NCBI RefSeq assembly: GCF_009690905.1
Contig: NZ_VOSW01000057.1
Span: 1 to 64,000, forward strand
DNA from: Paraburkholderia madseniana
Lineage (GTDB): Bacteria; Pseudomonadota; Gammaproteobacteria; Burkholderiales; Burkholderiaceae
Length of the DNA: 64,000 nucleotides
Direction: 5' to 3'
Shown: positions 26,431 through 35,841 of the stretch, one piece after another
How the letters are laid out: the number at the start of each line of letters is the position of its first letter
Position numbering within the stretch: the first letter of the stretch is position 1
Made by a program: the position numbers and the translations under genes
The notes under the pieces: model-generated
Told to the model about the DNA's origin: nothing
Databases searched by the model: none
Seen by the model: the letters and a program-made list of their open reading frames with translations, nothing else

Positions 26431-26574
26431 ATGTACATCGCCGTCCTCGTACCGACCCTGCAGCAAGCGCATATTCACAGCGACGCTGCACTCGCGCTTC
26501 ACAGCATCAAGCCGCACTGGCTCGCCGTGTCCTGGCAGCGCGTCAAAGCGCTCATCTCGAACCCGGCTTCGTAA
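26431..26574 (+). CDS. 47-residue small ORF upstream of the Nramp gene
   Basis: ATG at 26431 with GGAGA seven bases upstream. The first ten residues are hydrophobic (MYIAVLVPTL), the rest mixed with several His and Trp residues (HIHSDAALALHSIKPHWLAVSW). It ends 136 bases before the transporter start on the same strand. Unknown; it could be a small protein or a regulatory leader. Confidence 0.4.
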   Translation: MYIAVLVPTLQQAHIHSDAALALHSIKPHWLAVSWQRVKALISNPAS

Positions 26575-26710
26575 TTAGGCACTGTCAGCACCCGCACGCC
26601 TTCGCGATCCGCATGCGCCGCCGTCGCTCGACCCCATTCGACGACACTCGTGCTGCGGATTCCGAAGACGCGCCACTGCATACAAACCACATCTACTCAG
26701 GCGGCCAAAA

Positions 26711-28387
26711 ATGTCCACTCCAATCAATGTCTCACCGCCACGCAGCGCCGTTCTCGACGAAGCCCATCTCGGCGACATCAAAGGCGCGCTCGGCACCATC
26801 GCGCACCACGATACCGCGCCTCGCAACAACTGGTGGGCCCGCATCCGAACGCTGCTTGCGATCCTTGGGCCCGGCCTCATCGTGATGGTCGGCGACAACG
26901 ACGCCGGCGCCTTCGGCACCTACACGCAAGCGGGACAGAATTACGGCACCACCTTGCTGTGGACCATGCTGCTGCTAGTGCCCGTTCTCTTCGTCAATCA
27001 GGAAATGGTGCTGCGTCTCGGCGCCGTGACCGGCGTCGGCCATGCCCGGCTGATCTTCGAGCGCTTCGGCAAGTTCTGGGGGGCATTCAGCGTCGTCGAC
27101 CTGTTCATCCTGAACGCGCTCACTATCGTGACCGAGTTCATCGGCATCACGTTCGTGCTGGATTTCTTCGGCATTTCGAAAGTGGCCGGGGTCTGCATCG
27201 CCGCCGCAGTGACAATGGCCGCAGTCAGTACGGGCAACTTCCGGCGCTTCGAGCGCTTTGCGGTCGCGCTCTGTCTGTTGAGCCTGTTGCTGGTGCCCGT
27301 ACTGGTGTCGATTCATCCGCCGGTCGGCCAGATGGCGCACGACTTCCTGATTCCGAACTGGCCCGCCAATTCGAAACTGAGCGATGTGATGCTGCTCGTG
27401 ATCGGCATTGTCGGCACCACTGTCGCGCCGTGGCAGTTGTTTTTCCAGCAGAGCTATATCGTGGATAAACGCATCACGCCGCGCTTCATGAAGTATGAGA
27501 AAGCCGACTTGTGGATCGGCATCGTATTCGTGATGATCGGCGCGGTGGCCATGATCTCGTTCTGCTCTGCACTGTTCGCAGGCAAACCCGAGTTCGGCAA
27601 TTTCACGGATGCCGGCGGCGTGATCGCCAGCCTCGAAAAATATGCCGGCCGCACACCCGCGGTTCTCTTCGCGGTTGCTCTGCTCGACGCCTGCATCATT
27701 GGCGCGGCCGCCGTCTCGCTCTCCACCGCTTACGCAATCGGCGACGTGTTCAAGATTCGCCACTCGCTGCACCGCGGCGTGACGGACGCGAAGGGCTTTT
27801 ACGTCGTCTACTTCGGCATCATCGCGGCCGCAGCGACGCTGGTCCTGATTCCCGGCAGCCCGCTCGGTCTTCTGACTGAAGCCGTGCAGACGCTCGCAGG
27901 CGTGCTGCTCCCGAGCGCGACCGTATTTCTGCTGCTGTTGTGCAACGACCGTGCGGTTCTTGGTCCGTGGGTGAACTCGAAGAAGCTCAACTTCTTTACA
28001 GGCGCAGTTGTCTGGGTGCTCGTCATGCTCTCAATCATCCTGACTGCATCGGTGATGTATCCGGACATTACCGGCGAAGCAATCATTGAAGTACTGGCCG
28101 GCGGCACGCTACTGGCCGTGGTCGGCTACGCTGCAACCGTGACGGTTCGCAGGCTGCGGCTCGCATCGACGGATACAGCGGCTTCCGCGGTCGCCCAGGC
28201 TTCCGCTGGCGAGCAGCAGTTTTCGAAAGAAGCACGCAATATGTGGCGCATGCCACCCCTGGAAGAACTGCCGGCACCGCAACTGACGCTATCCAAACGC
28301 ATCTGGATGGGCGTGCTGCGCGGCTATCTGATCGTGGCGGTCGCACTCGTTGTCGTGAAGGTCGTGCAGATGACGTTGCTGCATTAA
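26711..28387 (+). CDS. Nramp-related divalent cation transporter with altered metal site
   Basis: 558 residues with about 11-12 membrane helices, longer than MntH because of a C-terminal extension with an extra helix. The helix-1 motif DPGN reads DAGA (64-67), keeping only the aspartate; the helix-6 motif MPHN reads APWQ. Thus the metal-binding Asn and Met of classical Mn/Fe transporters are replaced. A Met-to-Ala change is known from Nramp-related magnesium transporters, but the Asn change is additional. It should be an inner-membrane importer, substrate uncertain. Convergent with dhaK. Confidence 0.75.
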   Translation: MSTPINVSPPRSAVLDEAHLGDIKGALGTIAHHDTAPRNNWWARIRTLLAILGPGLIVMVGDNDAGAFGTYTQAGQNYGTTLLWTMLLLVPVLFVNQEMVLRLGAVTGVGHARLIFERFGKFWGAFSVVDLFILNALTIVTEFIGITFVLDFFGISKVAGVCIAAAVTMAAVSTGNFRRFERFAVALCLLSLLLVPVLVSIHPPVGQMAHDFLIPNWPANSKLSDVMLLVIGIVGTTVAPWQLFFQQSYIVDKRITPRFMKYEKADLWIGIVFVMIGAVAMISFCSALFAGKPEFGNFTDAGGVIASLEKYAGRTPAVLFAVALLDACIIGAAAVSLSTAYAIGDVFKIRHSLHRGVTDAKGFYVVYFGIIAAAATLVLIPGSPLGLLTEAVQTLAGVLLPSATVFLLLLCNDRAVLGPWVNSKKLNFFTGAVVWVLVMLSIILTASVMYPDITGEAIIEVLAGGTLLAVVGYAATVTVRRLRLASTDTAASAVAQASAGEQQFSKEARNMWRMPPLEELPAPQLTLSKRIWMGVLRGYLIVAVALVVVKVVQMTLLH

Positions 28388-28395
28388 ACCAATGC

Positions 28396-28434
28396 TGCCC
28401 GCCTGCTCACGGTTACTCCGGTGAGCGGCGGGCA
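28396..28434. terminator. hairpin between convergent Nramp and dhaK genes
   Basis: TGCCCGC-CT-GCTCAC (28396-28410) pairs with GTGAGC-G-GCGGGCA (28421-28434) across a ten-base loop, with a small internal bulge. It is placed as a bidirectional terminator, but neither side has a real T run. Confidence 0.45.
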
Positions 28435-28451
28435 AACGGCAGACCTTCGCA

Positions 28452-29441
28452 TTACACGCCCCAGCGTAGTCCCGGCGTATGCACTGCGCTGTCCCAATGG
28501 CGCTTCATCTCATCGTCGAGCACGCACAGTGTGATCGATGCACCGGCCATCTCCAGCGAAGTCGTCAGCGCGCCTACCTGCACCCGGCCGATATTCAGCC
28601 CGCGCTGCTCGAGCCACGTACGCGTGGAATTGAAGAGCAGATACAGTTCTCCAAGCGGCGTACCACCGAGCCCATTGACGAGCACAAGTAATTCAGCATG
28701 TGCCGCCGGCTTCAGATCTTCAGCAATCGCCGTCAGCAACTCGCCCGCAATCGCGTCAGCGGGTGCGAACTTCGCGCGCCGACGCCCAGGCTCACCATGA
28801 ATGCCGACACCCACTTCGATCTCGTCGTCGCCGATTTTGAACGTTAGCGTACCGGCCGCCGGCACCGTGCAACTGGTGAACGCCACACCCATCGACGCGG
28901 TGCGCTTGTTGATGCGGTCGCCAAAGGCCTTGCATTGCTCGAGATCCGCGCCGCTCTCCGCCATACTGCCAACCAGTTTCTCGACGATCACCGCGCCGGC
29001 CACGCCGCGCCGCCCTGTCGTGTAACTCGAATTCTCCACGGCCACGTCGTCGTTGATCAGCACCATTGCATTCGGCACCTCGGACATCTCCGACGCCATT
29101 TCAAAGTTCATCAGGTCACCGGAGTAGTTCTTCACGATGAAAAGCACGCCGGCACCGGTATCGACAGCCCTTGCTGCGGCCATCATCTGATCGGGTGTCG
29201 GCGACGTGAAAATCTGCCCCGGACAGGCCGCATCGAGCATCCCATAGCCGACGAAGCCTGAGTGCAGAGGCTCATGGCCAGAGCCGCCACCCGAAATCAG
29301 CGCAACCTTGCCGGGCTTCAACGCCTTGCGACGCACAAACACCGGCTCATTGTTCAGCACGACCAGGTCGCTGTGCGCAGCGGCGAACCCCGCCAGACTC
29401 TCGGCGAGAAAATCGTCCACATCATTGATGAATTTTTTCAC
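28452..29441 (-). CDS. dhaK: dihydroxyacetone kinase subunit DhaK
   Basis: 329 residues from the GTG at 29441, which has AGGAG nine bases upstream and begins with the family-typical MKKFINDVDDFLAESL; another GTG at 29459 overlaps the dhaL stop. Substrate residues are seen in ISGGGSGHEPLHSGFVGYGMLD (H56) and the covalent histidine lies in GIHGEPGR. DhaK binds dihydroxyacetone or a related ketose for phosphorylation. There is no PTS subunit DhaM in the window, so the phosphate donor may be ATP held by DhaL. Confidence 0.85.
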   Translation of the reverse strand: MKKFINDVDDFLAESLAGFAAAHSDLVVLNNEPVFVRRKALKPGKVALISGGGSGHEPLHSGFVGYGMLDAACPGQIFTSPTPDQMMAAARAVDTGAGVLFIVKNYSGDLMNFEMASEMSEVPNAMVLINDDVAVENSSYTTGRRGVAGAVIVEKLVGSMAESGADLEQCKAFGDRINKRTASMGVAFTSCTVPAAGTLTFKIGDDEIEVGVGIHGEPGRRRAKFAPADAIAGELLTAIAEDLKPAAHAELLVLVNGLGGTPLGELYLLFNSTRTWLEQRGLNIGRVQVGALTTSLEMAGASITLCVLDDEMKRHWDSAVHTPGLRWGV

Positions 29442-29455
29442 GGTCTCTCGCTCCT

Positions 29456-30088
29456 TCACTCGTTATGAAGCGCCAGGCGCGCGCATACCGACGCAATCAT
29501 GATCTGACTCGAACGCGCTCCCGGATCGATGTGTCCACGCGAACGTTCGCCGAGAAACGACGCCCGCCCTTTGGTCGCCAGCATATCGCGGGTAGCGAGC
29601 ATGTTTTCCTCCGCGACCCGCGGCAACGCATCGCGCACCTCTTGTGATGTCGCGCCCTGTGCGGCCAGTTCGTCGAAGCGCTTCGCGACCGGGATCAGGA
29701 CGTCCATCATCGTTTTGCTGCCGACGCCGGTCTTGCCGCGTTGACCGACCGCTTCGACCCCCGCGGCAAAAACGTGCGCAAAGCCCGCTGTATCCGGTGC
29801 ATGCCGTTCGGAAGCTTTAGACATGCCGCTCAGCAGCGAATAGAACAATGGCCCCGACGATCCGCCCACCGTCGAGAGCACCTTGGATGCCGCGATTTCC
29901 AGCGCGGGGCCGAATGCTGCGGCTTCGATGTCCGACCTCACCGCGAGCAGGGCCTCCATGCCTCGCAGCAGATTGAAGATGTGATCGCCATCGCCGATCT
30001 GCTGGTCGAGCAAAGCGATCTCGTCGGTATGTTCCTTCAGCGACGCATATGCGGCGTCGATGCACGCCATGACCGTTTTGCCGTTCAT
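29456..30088 (-). CDS. dhaL: dihydroxyacetone kinase subunit DhaL
   Basis: 210 residues, the nucleotide-binding subunit. The Mg-binding aspartates are in DQQIGDGDHIFNL (D28, D33, D35), and the nucleotide loop in GGSSGPLFYSLLSGM and GKTGVGSKTMMDVL. It works with DhaK, whose start overlaps or nearly abuts its stop. Its start overlaps the stop of the ABC ATPase gene by four bases, so kinase and transporter are translated together. Confidence 0.87.
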   Translation of the reverse strand: MNGKTVMACIDAAYASLKEHTDEIALLDQQIGDGDHIFNLLRGMEALLAVRSDIEAAAFGPALEIAASKVLSTVGGSSGPLFYSLLSGMSKASERHAPDTAGFAHVFAAGVEAVGQRGKTGVGSKTMMDVLIPVAKRFDELAAQGATSQEVRDALPRVAEENMLATRDMLATKGRASFLGERSRGHIDPGARSSQIMIASVCARLALHNE

Positions 30089-31131
30089 GTCGCTATCCTC
30101 CTGCCGTCGGCTCGGAAATATAAAAGGCTGCGCGCCGGCAGCGAAACGCCGACCGATTGCCCGGGCGTGAAATTGCGCTCCGCCACTGTCGTTGCCACGA
30201 CGGCGGTTCCCGCGCGATCGAGGATCAGCAGGTGCCGCAGCGGCGAATATTCGAGCACCTTCAGATTCAATGCGTCCTGTGCACCTGAAACATCGCGTTG
30301 ATTCCGCGTGTCGCCGTCATGCAGCACCACGTCTTCGGGACGGATTGCCACTGTGGCCGTACCCGCCGGCATGTGCGCCGAATCGAACAGCGCCGGCGGC
30401 AGCAGGTTGATCGGCGGAGAGCCCAGCCGCTGCGCTGCACTGAGCGAAACCGGATTGCCGTATACCTCGCGGGGTGTGCCGAGCTGTACCAGACGCCCAT
30501 GTTCGAGAATGCCGATACGATCCGCGAGCGTCGTCGCTTCAACCTGATCGTGCGTAACGTAAACAATCGTTGCGCCGATCGTGCGATGCAGGCGTTTGAG
30601 TTCGATACGCAACTCTTCGCGCAGCTTTGCATCGAGCGACGACAGCGGTTCGTCCATCAAAAATGCCTTGGGTTGCCGCACGAGCGCACGCCCTATCGCC
30701 ACGCGCTGCATTTCGCCGCCTGAGAGGTGTGTCGCCATATTGTCGAGCTTCGATTCCATATGCAGCATCTCGGCCACCGCGTGGACTCGCGCGCGCACCT
30801 CGGTCTCGCTGCTGCGCCTTCTTGGCGAGCGCAGCGGAAAAGCCAGATTGCCGAACACGGTCAGATGCGGATAGAGCGAGTATTGCTGGAAGATAAACGC
30901 GACGTCGCGATCCGATGGATGCACGCCCGTAGCAATGGCGCCATCGATCAGTACATCGCCGGCATCCGGTCGTTCCAGCCCGGCAATCAGACGCAGCGTA
31001 GTCGTCTTGCCCGCACCGCTCGGCCCAAGCAACACGATGAACTCGCCATCATCGACGTCGATCGAAAGATCGTCGACAGCGCGGATGTCGCCAAACCGTT
31101 TCGATACATTGCGCAACTGGATTTCAGCCAT
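30085..31131 (-). CDS. ABC transporter ATP-binding protein (sugar/polyol type)
   Basis: 348 residues of the MalK/UgpC type: Walker A GPSGAGKTT, Q-loop FIFQQYSLYPHLTVFGNLAFPL, signature LSGGEMQR, Walker B FLMDEPLSSLD, TOBE-like C-terminal region. I chose the ATG at 31131, which overlaps the upstream ATPase gene by eight bases; the frame's earlier start is within that gene. One of two paralogous ATPases in the operon, as in glycerol-type importers with two different ATP-binding subunits. Confidence 0.84.
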   Translation of the reverse strand: MAEIQLRNVSKRFGDIRAVDDLSIDVDDGEFIVLLGPSGAGKTTTLRLIAGLERPDAGDVLIDGAIATGVHPSDRDVAFIFQQYSLYPHLTVFGNLAFPLRSPRRRSSETEVRARVHAVAEMLHMESKLDNMATHLSGGEMQRVAIGRALVRQPKAFLMDEPLSSLDAKLREELRIELKRLHRTIGATIVYVTHDQVEATTLADRIGILEHGRLVQLGTPREVYGNPVSLSAAQRLGSPPINLLPPALFDSAHMPAGTATVAIRPEDVVLHDGDTRNQRDVSGAQDALNLKVLEYSPLRHLLILDRAGTAVVATTVAERNFTPGQSVGVSLPARSLLYFRADGRRIAT

Positions 31132-32227
31132 GAGCCTCTCCGTATGCGGGAATCGTTTGAGCGGCGCGTGGCAGCAGGCGGCCCGATTGCGCGTCGTACA
31201 GCAGCGTGCGCTCCTTGCGAAACGACAAACCGACCGGCGATCCGGCAGGCAAACCATCGTCCTTGCCCGCCCGCACGCGCACGACGCCCAGCGCGGTCTC
31301 AATCACCAGCACCTGATGCGAGCCGAGATATTCATCGGCGATGACCTTGCCGCGCAGTGGGCCGCGCTCGTCGATCACCACATGCTCCGGGCGAATGCCA
31401 AGCAGAACACGCTCGGCCGCCGCCTCGCAACGTGGTACAGGCACTGCGGCGCCGTGAAGTTGTACCGCTTCGCTACCCGCATCGACACCGCGATCGACCG
31501 GCAGGAAGTTCATCGGCGGACTGCCGATAAAGTTGCCGACGAACACGGTGGCCGGAAAATGATAAATCTCATGTGGCGGCCCGGCTTGCAGCACTTCGCC
31601 CTTGTTCATCACGACAATGTCGTCGGCCATCGCCATTGCTTCGCTCTGGTCGTGCGTCACATAAACCGTCGTTGCCGCGAGCGCGTTATGCAGCTTGCGC
31701 AGTTCAAGACACATCAGCTCGCGGAAGTCCGCATCGAGCGTCCCAAGAGGCTCGTCCATCAGAAAAGCCTTCGGCTGCCGCACGATCGCGCGGCCGAGCG
31801 CGACGCGCTGCCGGTCACCGCCCGACAGGCCGCCCGTTTTGCGATCGAGAATGTCCTCGATGCGCAGCATGTGCGCGACCGCATCGACCCGCGTCGCGAT
31901 TTCCTTGCGCGACACATGCTCGTTCTTCAGCGGAAACGCAATGTTGTTGCGCACCGTCATATGCGGATACAGCGCGAACATCTGAAACACGAACGCGATA
32001 TCGCGCTGACGTGCACGCAGCGCCGTCACGTCTTCGCCGTCGATCAGAATCTGCCCTGAGGTCGGCAACTCGAGCCCGGCGATCATCCGCAACGTGGTGG
32101 TCTTGCCGCAGCCCGACGGACCGAGCAGTACGACAAAGCGTCCCGCATCGATCGTCAGACTGGTGCCGCGCACCGCGACGAAATCGTCGAAACGTTTATG
32201 GAGGTTGGCAAGCACGATGGTCGACAT
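31124..32227 (-). CDS. ABC transporter ATP-binding protein (sugar/polyol type)
   Basis: 367 residues: Walker A GPSGCGKTT, Q-loop FVFQMFALYPHMTVRNNIAFPL, signature LSGGDRQR (Q of the common LSGGQ is D), Walker B FLMDEPLGTLD, and a C-terminal regulatory domain of the UgpC/MalK class. It should pair with the second ATPase downstream to power the importer. Confidence 0.84.
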   Translation of the reverse strand: MSTIVLANLHKRFDDFVAVRGTSLTIDAGRFVVLLGPSGCGKTTTLRMIAGLELPTSGQILIDGEDVTALRARQRDIAFVFQMFALYPHMTVRNNIAFPLKNEHVSRKEIATRVDAVAHMLRIEDILDRKTGGLSGGDRQRVALGRAIVRQPKAFLMDEPLGTLDADFRELMCLELRKLHNALAATTVYVTHDQSEAMAMADDIVVMNKGEVLQAGPPHEIYHFPATVFVGNFIGSPPMNFLPVDRGVDAGSEAVQLHGAAVPVPRCEAAAERVLLGIRPEHVVIDERGPLRGKVIADEYLGSHQVLVIETALGVVRVRAGKDDGLPAGSPVGLSFRKERTLLYDAQSGRLLPRAAQTIPAYGEAHG

Positions 32228-32231
32228 GGCG

Positions 32232-32426
32232 CTATTCCGGGAAATGGCTCGTCACGAGGAACGCAAATGCACCCACCAGAATGACCGGAAACGACCACGT
32301 GAACAGCGCCAGCGAAAACGGCTGAACCAGCATCGCCATGCCGGTGCCGATCAGCACGGTGGAGGCCGTTTCGCTATAGCTGCGGCGCAGCCAGCGCCCC
32401 TGCGTGAGAACGAAATCACGTTTCAT
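32232..32426 (-). CDS. 64-residue membrane protein of the ABC transporter operon
   Basis: Two hydrophobic segments (about 21-40 and 45-60) after a basic start (MKRDFVLTQGRWLRRSYSET). Its ATG overlaps the permease stop (ATGA) and it ends five bases before the ATPase gene, so it is part of the operon. Glycerol-type ABC operons of rhizobia also carry a small membrane protein gene at this place; whether this is a homolog cannot be told by eye. Confidence 0.65.
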   Translation of the reverse strand: MKRDFVLTQGRWLRRSYSETASTVLIGTGMAMLVQPFSLALFTWSFPVILVGAFAFLVTSHFPE

Positions 32427-33376
32427 TTGCGCACCGCTCCAAATGTGATACCGCGCAATAGATGTTTGCGCAGCACGACAGTAAAGAAGAGAATCGGCAG
32501 TACGAATAGCGTGGTCGCCGCCGCAACAGCGGGCCAGTCCTGCCCGCCTTCGCCGATGATGAACGGAATGAACGGCGGCATGGTCTGCGCATCGCCGCTC
32601 GTCAGCAAAGACGCGAACGCATACTCGTTCCACGCGAAGATCAGACAGAAAATCGCGGTTGCCGCAATGCCGGTGATTGCCTGCGGCAGCACGACTTTGA
32701 CGAAGGCCTGCAGACGTGTGTAGCCGTCCACCAGCGCCGCCTCTTCGTATTCGCGCGGAATCTCGTCCATGAAGCCCTTCAGCAGCCACACCGCCAACGA
32801 GACATTCACTGCCGTATAAAGCACGATCATGCCGACATAGCTGTCGCTCAGGCCCAACGCGCGATACATCAGGTAGATCGGAATCGCGACCGCTATCGGC
32901 GGCATCATGCGAGTCGACAGGATGAAAAACAGCAGGTCGTCGGCGAGGGGTACTTTGAAACGCGAAAAGGCATACGCCGCGAGCGTGCCGAGAAACACCG
33001 CGAGGAAAGTCGAACCGAATCCGATCACGAGCGAATTGACGAAGCGCGGCAACACCTTCGACGGACCCGCGATCACCATGTTGCGCTTGCGCACGTCGCG
33101 CTCATACCAGGTTTGCGCAGGCGGCAGACTGGCGATGAATTCCGGCGTCTGCCGCGAACGGATCGTAAACAGGTTCACGTAGCCTTCCATGGACGGCTGG
33201 AACAGCACGACTGGCGGATAGGCGATCGCGTCTTCCTGGGTCTTGAAGCTCGTCAGGAAGATCCAGACCATCGGCAAGGTGGCGAGCAATGCATACGTGA
33301 TGACGGCCGCGGCGGCGAAGCGCTTGGCGCGCGGCGACGACGCCACCACCGAGTATTGACTGGCAGTCGGTCTCAT
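32423..33376 (-). CDS. ABC transporter permease (MalG type)
   Basis: 317 residues from the ATG at 33376, which overlaps the preceding permease stop (ATGA). Six membrane segments, a large periplasmic loop after the first helix (about 40-110), and EAA loop EYEEAALVDGYTRLQAFVKVVLPQ. The much longer open frame upstream is the other permease read out of frame. Confidence 0.85.
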   Translation of the reverse strand: MRPTASQYSVVASSPRAKRFAAAAVITYALLATLPMVWIFLTSFKTQEDAIAYPPVVLFQPSMEGYVNLFTIRSRQTPEFIASLPPAQTWYERDVRKRNMVIAGPSKVLPRFVNSLVIGFGSTFLAVFLGTLAAYAFSRFKVPLADDLLFFILSTRMMPPIAVAIPIYLMYRALGLSDSYVGMIVLYTAVNVSLAVWLLKGFMDEIPREYEEAALVDGYTRLQAFVKVVLPQAITGIAATAIFCLIFAWNEYAFASLLTSGDAQTMPPFIPFIIGEGGQDWPAVAAATTLFVLPILFFTVVLRKHLLRGITFGAVRK

Positions 33377-34329
33377 CGTTGTTTCACCCGGTTGAGTGCC
33401 TTCACATAGATGTTCGCCGCACCGAACACCGTCACGAAGAGAATGATGGCCAGCGCCGACGAATAGCCGGTCTGCCACTTCTCGAATGCGGCGCGCTTTA
33501 GCGTGATCGACACGGTTTCGGTTACCGAACCCGGTCCGCCGGAAGTCAGCAGGTTCACCATGTCGAACATCTTGAAGTTCTCGATGCCGCGAAACAGCAC
33601 CGCCAGCATCAGGAACGGCAAGGTCATCGGCAGCGTGATCGACCAGAACTGCCGCCACGGCGTGGCGCGATCCACTTCCGCCGCTTCGTAGATGTAGTCG
33701 GGAATCGAACGCAGACCCGCGAGGCAGATGAGCATCACATAAGGTGTCCACATCCACGTATCGACCATCACGATGGTCCACGGTGCAAGCGAGACGTCGC
33801 CGATCATCTGGAACGACCCGGGAGCAATGCCCGTGAAGAAGCTGACGATATCGTTGAAAAGACCCGTTTGCGGTTGCAGCAGAAAGGTCCAGAAATTGCC
33901 CACGACGGCGGGCGAAAGCATCATTGGCAGCAGGATCAACGTGGTCCAGAAACTATGCCCGCGGAACTGCCGGTTGATCAGCAACGCGAGGCCGAAACCG
34001 AGCAGCACCTCCAGTCCGACCGACCAGAACACGAAACGCGCCGTGACTTGCATGGCGTACCAGATGTCTTCGTCGGTGAGAATATCGACGTAGTTGTCGA
34101 TGCCGACAAAGTGCGCCGGCACGCTCGGCATATTCGACTTGAAATTCGTGAACGAGAGACGCAATGCCCAGATCAACGGGAAGATGTTGATGGCGAGCAG
34201 CAGCAGGATCGTCGGAAGAATGAACAGCCACGCAATGGTTCGGTCCGATAGCCCGGCCAGGCGCGTGCTCACGCGCGCCCGTGCGCCTGACTCGAGCCCA
34301 GCCGACGGAAAAGGCTTGTTTGCCAACAT
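33373..34329 (-). CDS. ABC transporter permease (MalF type)
   Basis: 318 residues from the ATG at 34329 (AAAGGAG seven bases upstream). Six membrane segments after a cytoplasmic tail of about 30 residues, with EAA loop YEAAEVDRATPWRQFWSITLPM. It forms the channel with the MalG-type permease. Confidence 0.85.
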   Translation of the reverse strand: MLANKPFPSAGLESGARARVSTRLAGLSDRTIAWLFILPTILLLLAINIFPLIWALRLSFTNFKSNMPSVPAHFVGIDNYVDILTDEDIWYAMQVTARFVFWSVGLEVLLGFGLALLINRQFRGHSFWTTLILLPMMLSPAVVGNFWTFLLQPQTGLFNDIVSFFTGIAPGSFQMIGDVSLAPWTIVMVDTWMWTPYVMLICLAGLRSIPDYIYEAAEVDRATPWRQFWSITLPMTLPFLMLAVLFRGIENFKMFDMVNLLTSGGPGSVTETVSITLKRAAFEKWQTGYSSALAIILFVTVFGAANIYVKALNRVKQR

Positions 34330-34346
34330 GCCTGACTCCTTTAAGC

Positions 34347-34381
34347 GGACCGGCGGCAATCCGTGCAGGCGGCGCCGGTCC
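34347..34381 (-). other. intercistronic hairpin after the binding-protein gene
   Basis: GGACCGGCG (34347-34355) pairs perfectly with CGCCGGTCC (34373-34381) in the 66-base gap between the binding-protein and permease genes. Without a T run it is more likely an mRNA stabiliser or partial terminator, as in the phnS-phnT gap. Confidence 0.5.
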
Positions 34382-34395
34382 AGTCGGGAAACGCG

Positions 34396-35727
34396 CTAGT
34401 TCTTGCCTTCGGCCTTGAAGACCTTGTTCCAGTCTTTGACCAGGAGATCGAGCGCTTCCTTGGCCGTGCCCTTATCGGCCACCACGTAATCATGCACGCG
34501 CTTTTGCATGTCGAGCAGCAGTTCGGCGTAAGCGGGCTCCGCCCAGAAGTCCTTCACGATCGCCATCGACTTCAGGAAGGCCGGTGCAAACGGGGCGCTC
34601 TTTGGGAAGTCCGGGGCATCGACCACCGACTTCGCCGCCGAATAACCGCCCAATTGCCACCATTTCTTCTGGACATCCGGCTGCGCGAACCATTTGATGT
34701 ACTCGAGCGCGTCGTCTTTATGATCCGAGTACGAAACGACCGAGATGCCCTGCCCGCCCAACTGTGTGAACTGCTTCAACTCACGCGGATTGACGAAGAA
34801 CCCGATCTTGTCGCCGCCGACGTTCGGGTCTTTATAGAGTCCCGGGAAAAACGCAAACCAGTTCATCTGCATCGCCACCTGGCCTGACTTGAACGCGTCG
34901 AGTCCTTCCTGCATGTACGCGTTGGTCATTCCCGGTGCCGTGCAACACTTGTAGAGCGCCTTATAGAACTCCAACCCCTTGATCGCGCCCGGTGAATTGA
35001 CGAAGCCGTCCAGGTGATAAGGCTTCTTCGGGTCTTCGTATTCGAAGCCGAAGTTATAGAGCGCGTTGGTCACGCCCATCGTGATGCCTTCGGAACCGCG
35101 CTCGGTGAAGATATACGCGCCGTACACGGTCTTGCCGTCGATCTTGCGGCCCTGGAAGAACTCGGCGGTTTGCTTGAGCTCATCCAGCGTGGTGGGTGGT
35201 TCGAGTTCGCGTTTATATTTTTGCTTGAACTCCGCGCGCAACTCCGGGCGCGCGAACCAGTCCTTGCGATATGTCCAGCCGACCGCGTCGGCCATTGCCG
35301 GCAATGCCCAGTAGTTCGGCGTATTCTTCGGCCACTCCGAATAACCGACCACGGTCGCCGGCACGAAGTCGTCCATCGATATCTTGTTCTTCACGAAGAA
35401 ATCGTTGAGCTTGACGTAGTGCCCATTAACCGCCGCGCCGCCAATCCACTGGCTATCGCCGATGATCAGATCGCATAGTTTGCCATGCGAATTAAGTTCA
35501 TTGATGAAGCGGTCGGCGTAACTGGTCCACGGCACGAACTCGAACTTCATCTTGATGCCGGTCTTGCTCGTGAAATCTTTCGACAGTTCGACGAGTGCGT
35601 TGGCTGGATCCCATGCCGCCCAACATAATGTCAACTGCTTGCCCTGCGCCTGCGCGCCCGTCGCCATGCCGAATCCCAGCGATACGATGGCTGCCGCCAC
35701 TACCCTTGCTGACGTAAGACGTAACAT
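34396..35727 (-). CDS. ABC transporter periplasmic binding protein (family 1)
   Basis: 443 residues from the ATG at 35727 (AAGGAG seven bases upstream). Signal peptide to about residue 27 (GAQAQG), then a two-lobed binding protein (LTLCWAAWDPANALVELSKDF, YWALPAMADAVGWTYRKDWF). Length and type suit a sugar or sugar-alcohol importer. The kinase genes at the operon end suggest a triose, tetrulose or polyol ligand, which is inference. Confidence 0.85.
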   Translation of the reverse strand: MLRLTSARVVAAAIVSLGFGMATGAQAQGKQLTLCWAAWDPANALVELSKDFTSKTGIKMKFEFVPWTSYADRFINELNSHGKLCDLIIGDSQWIGGAAVNGHYVKLNDFFVKNKISMDDFVPATVVGYSEWPKNTPNYWALPAMADAVGWTYRKDWFARPELRAEFKQKYKRELEPPTTLDELKQTAEFFQGRKIDGKTVYGAYIFTERGSEGITMGVTNALYNFGFEYEDPKKPYHLDGFVNSPGAIKGLEFYKALYKCCTAPGMTNAYMQEGLDAFKSGQVAMQMNWFAFFPGLYKDPNVGGDKIGFFVNPRELKQFTQLGGQGISVVSYSDHKDDALEYIKWFAQPDVQKKWWQLGGYSAAKSVVDAPDFPKSAPFAPAFLKSMAIVKDFWAEPAYAELLLDMQKRVHDYVVADKGTAKEALDLLVKDWNKVFKAEGKN

Positions 35728-35841
35728 GTGTCTTCTCCTTGTCTTTCTCGGGTCTCCAACCTGATATGGAACAGCGCCCATGCGCCGGGCACCGCGTTTC
35801 GGCTCCAGCGGATTCAGACGGCAATCCGCGTGTCGCGAGCT

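Noticed and set aside
25650..26710. Possible metal or guanidine riboswitch before the Nramp gene
   Set aside because: I looked for the yybP-ykoY and ykkC core motifs by eye and found none; a covariance-model search would be needed to be sure.
33377..33781. N-terminal extension of the MalG-type permease
   Set aside because: It is the MalF-type permease gene read in another frame; the ATGA overlap at 33373-33376 marks the true start.
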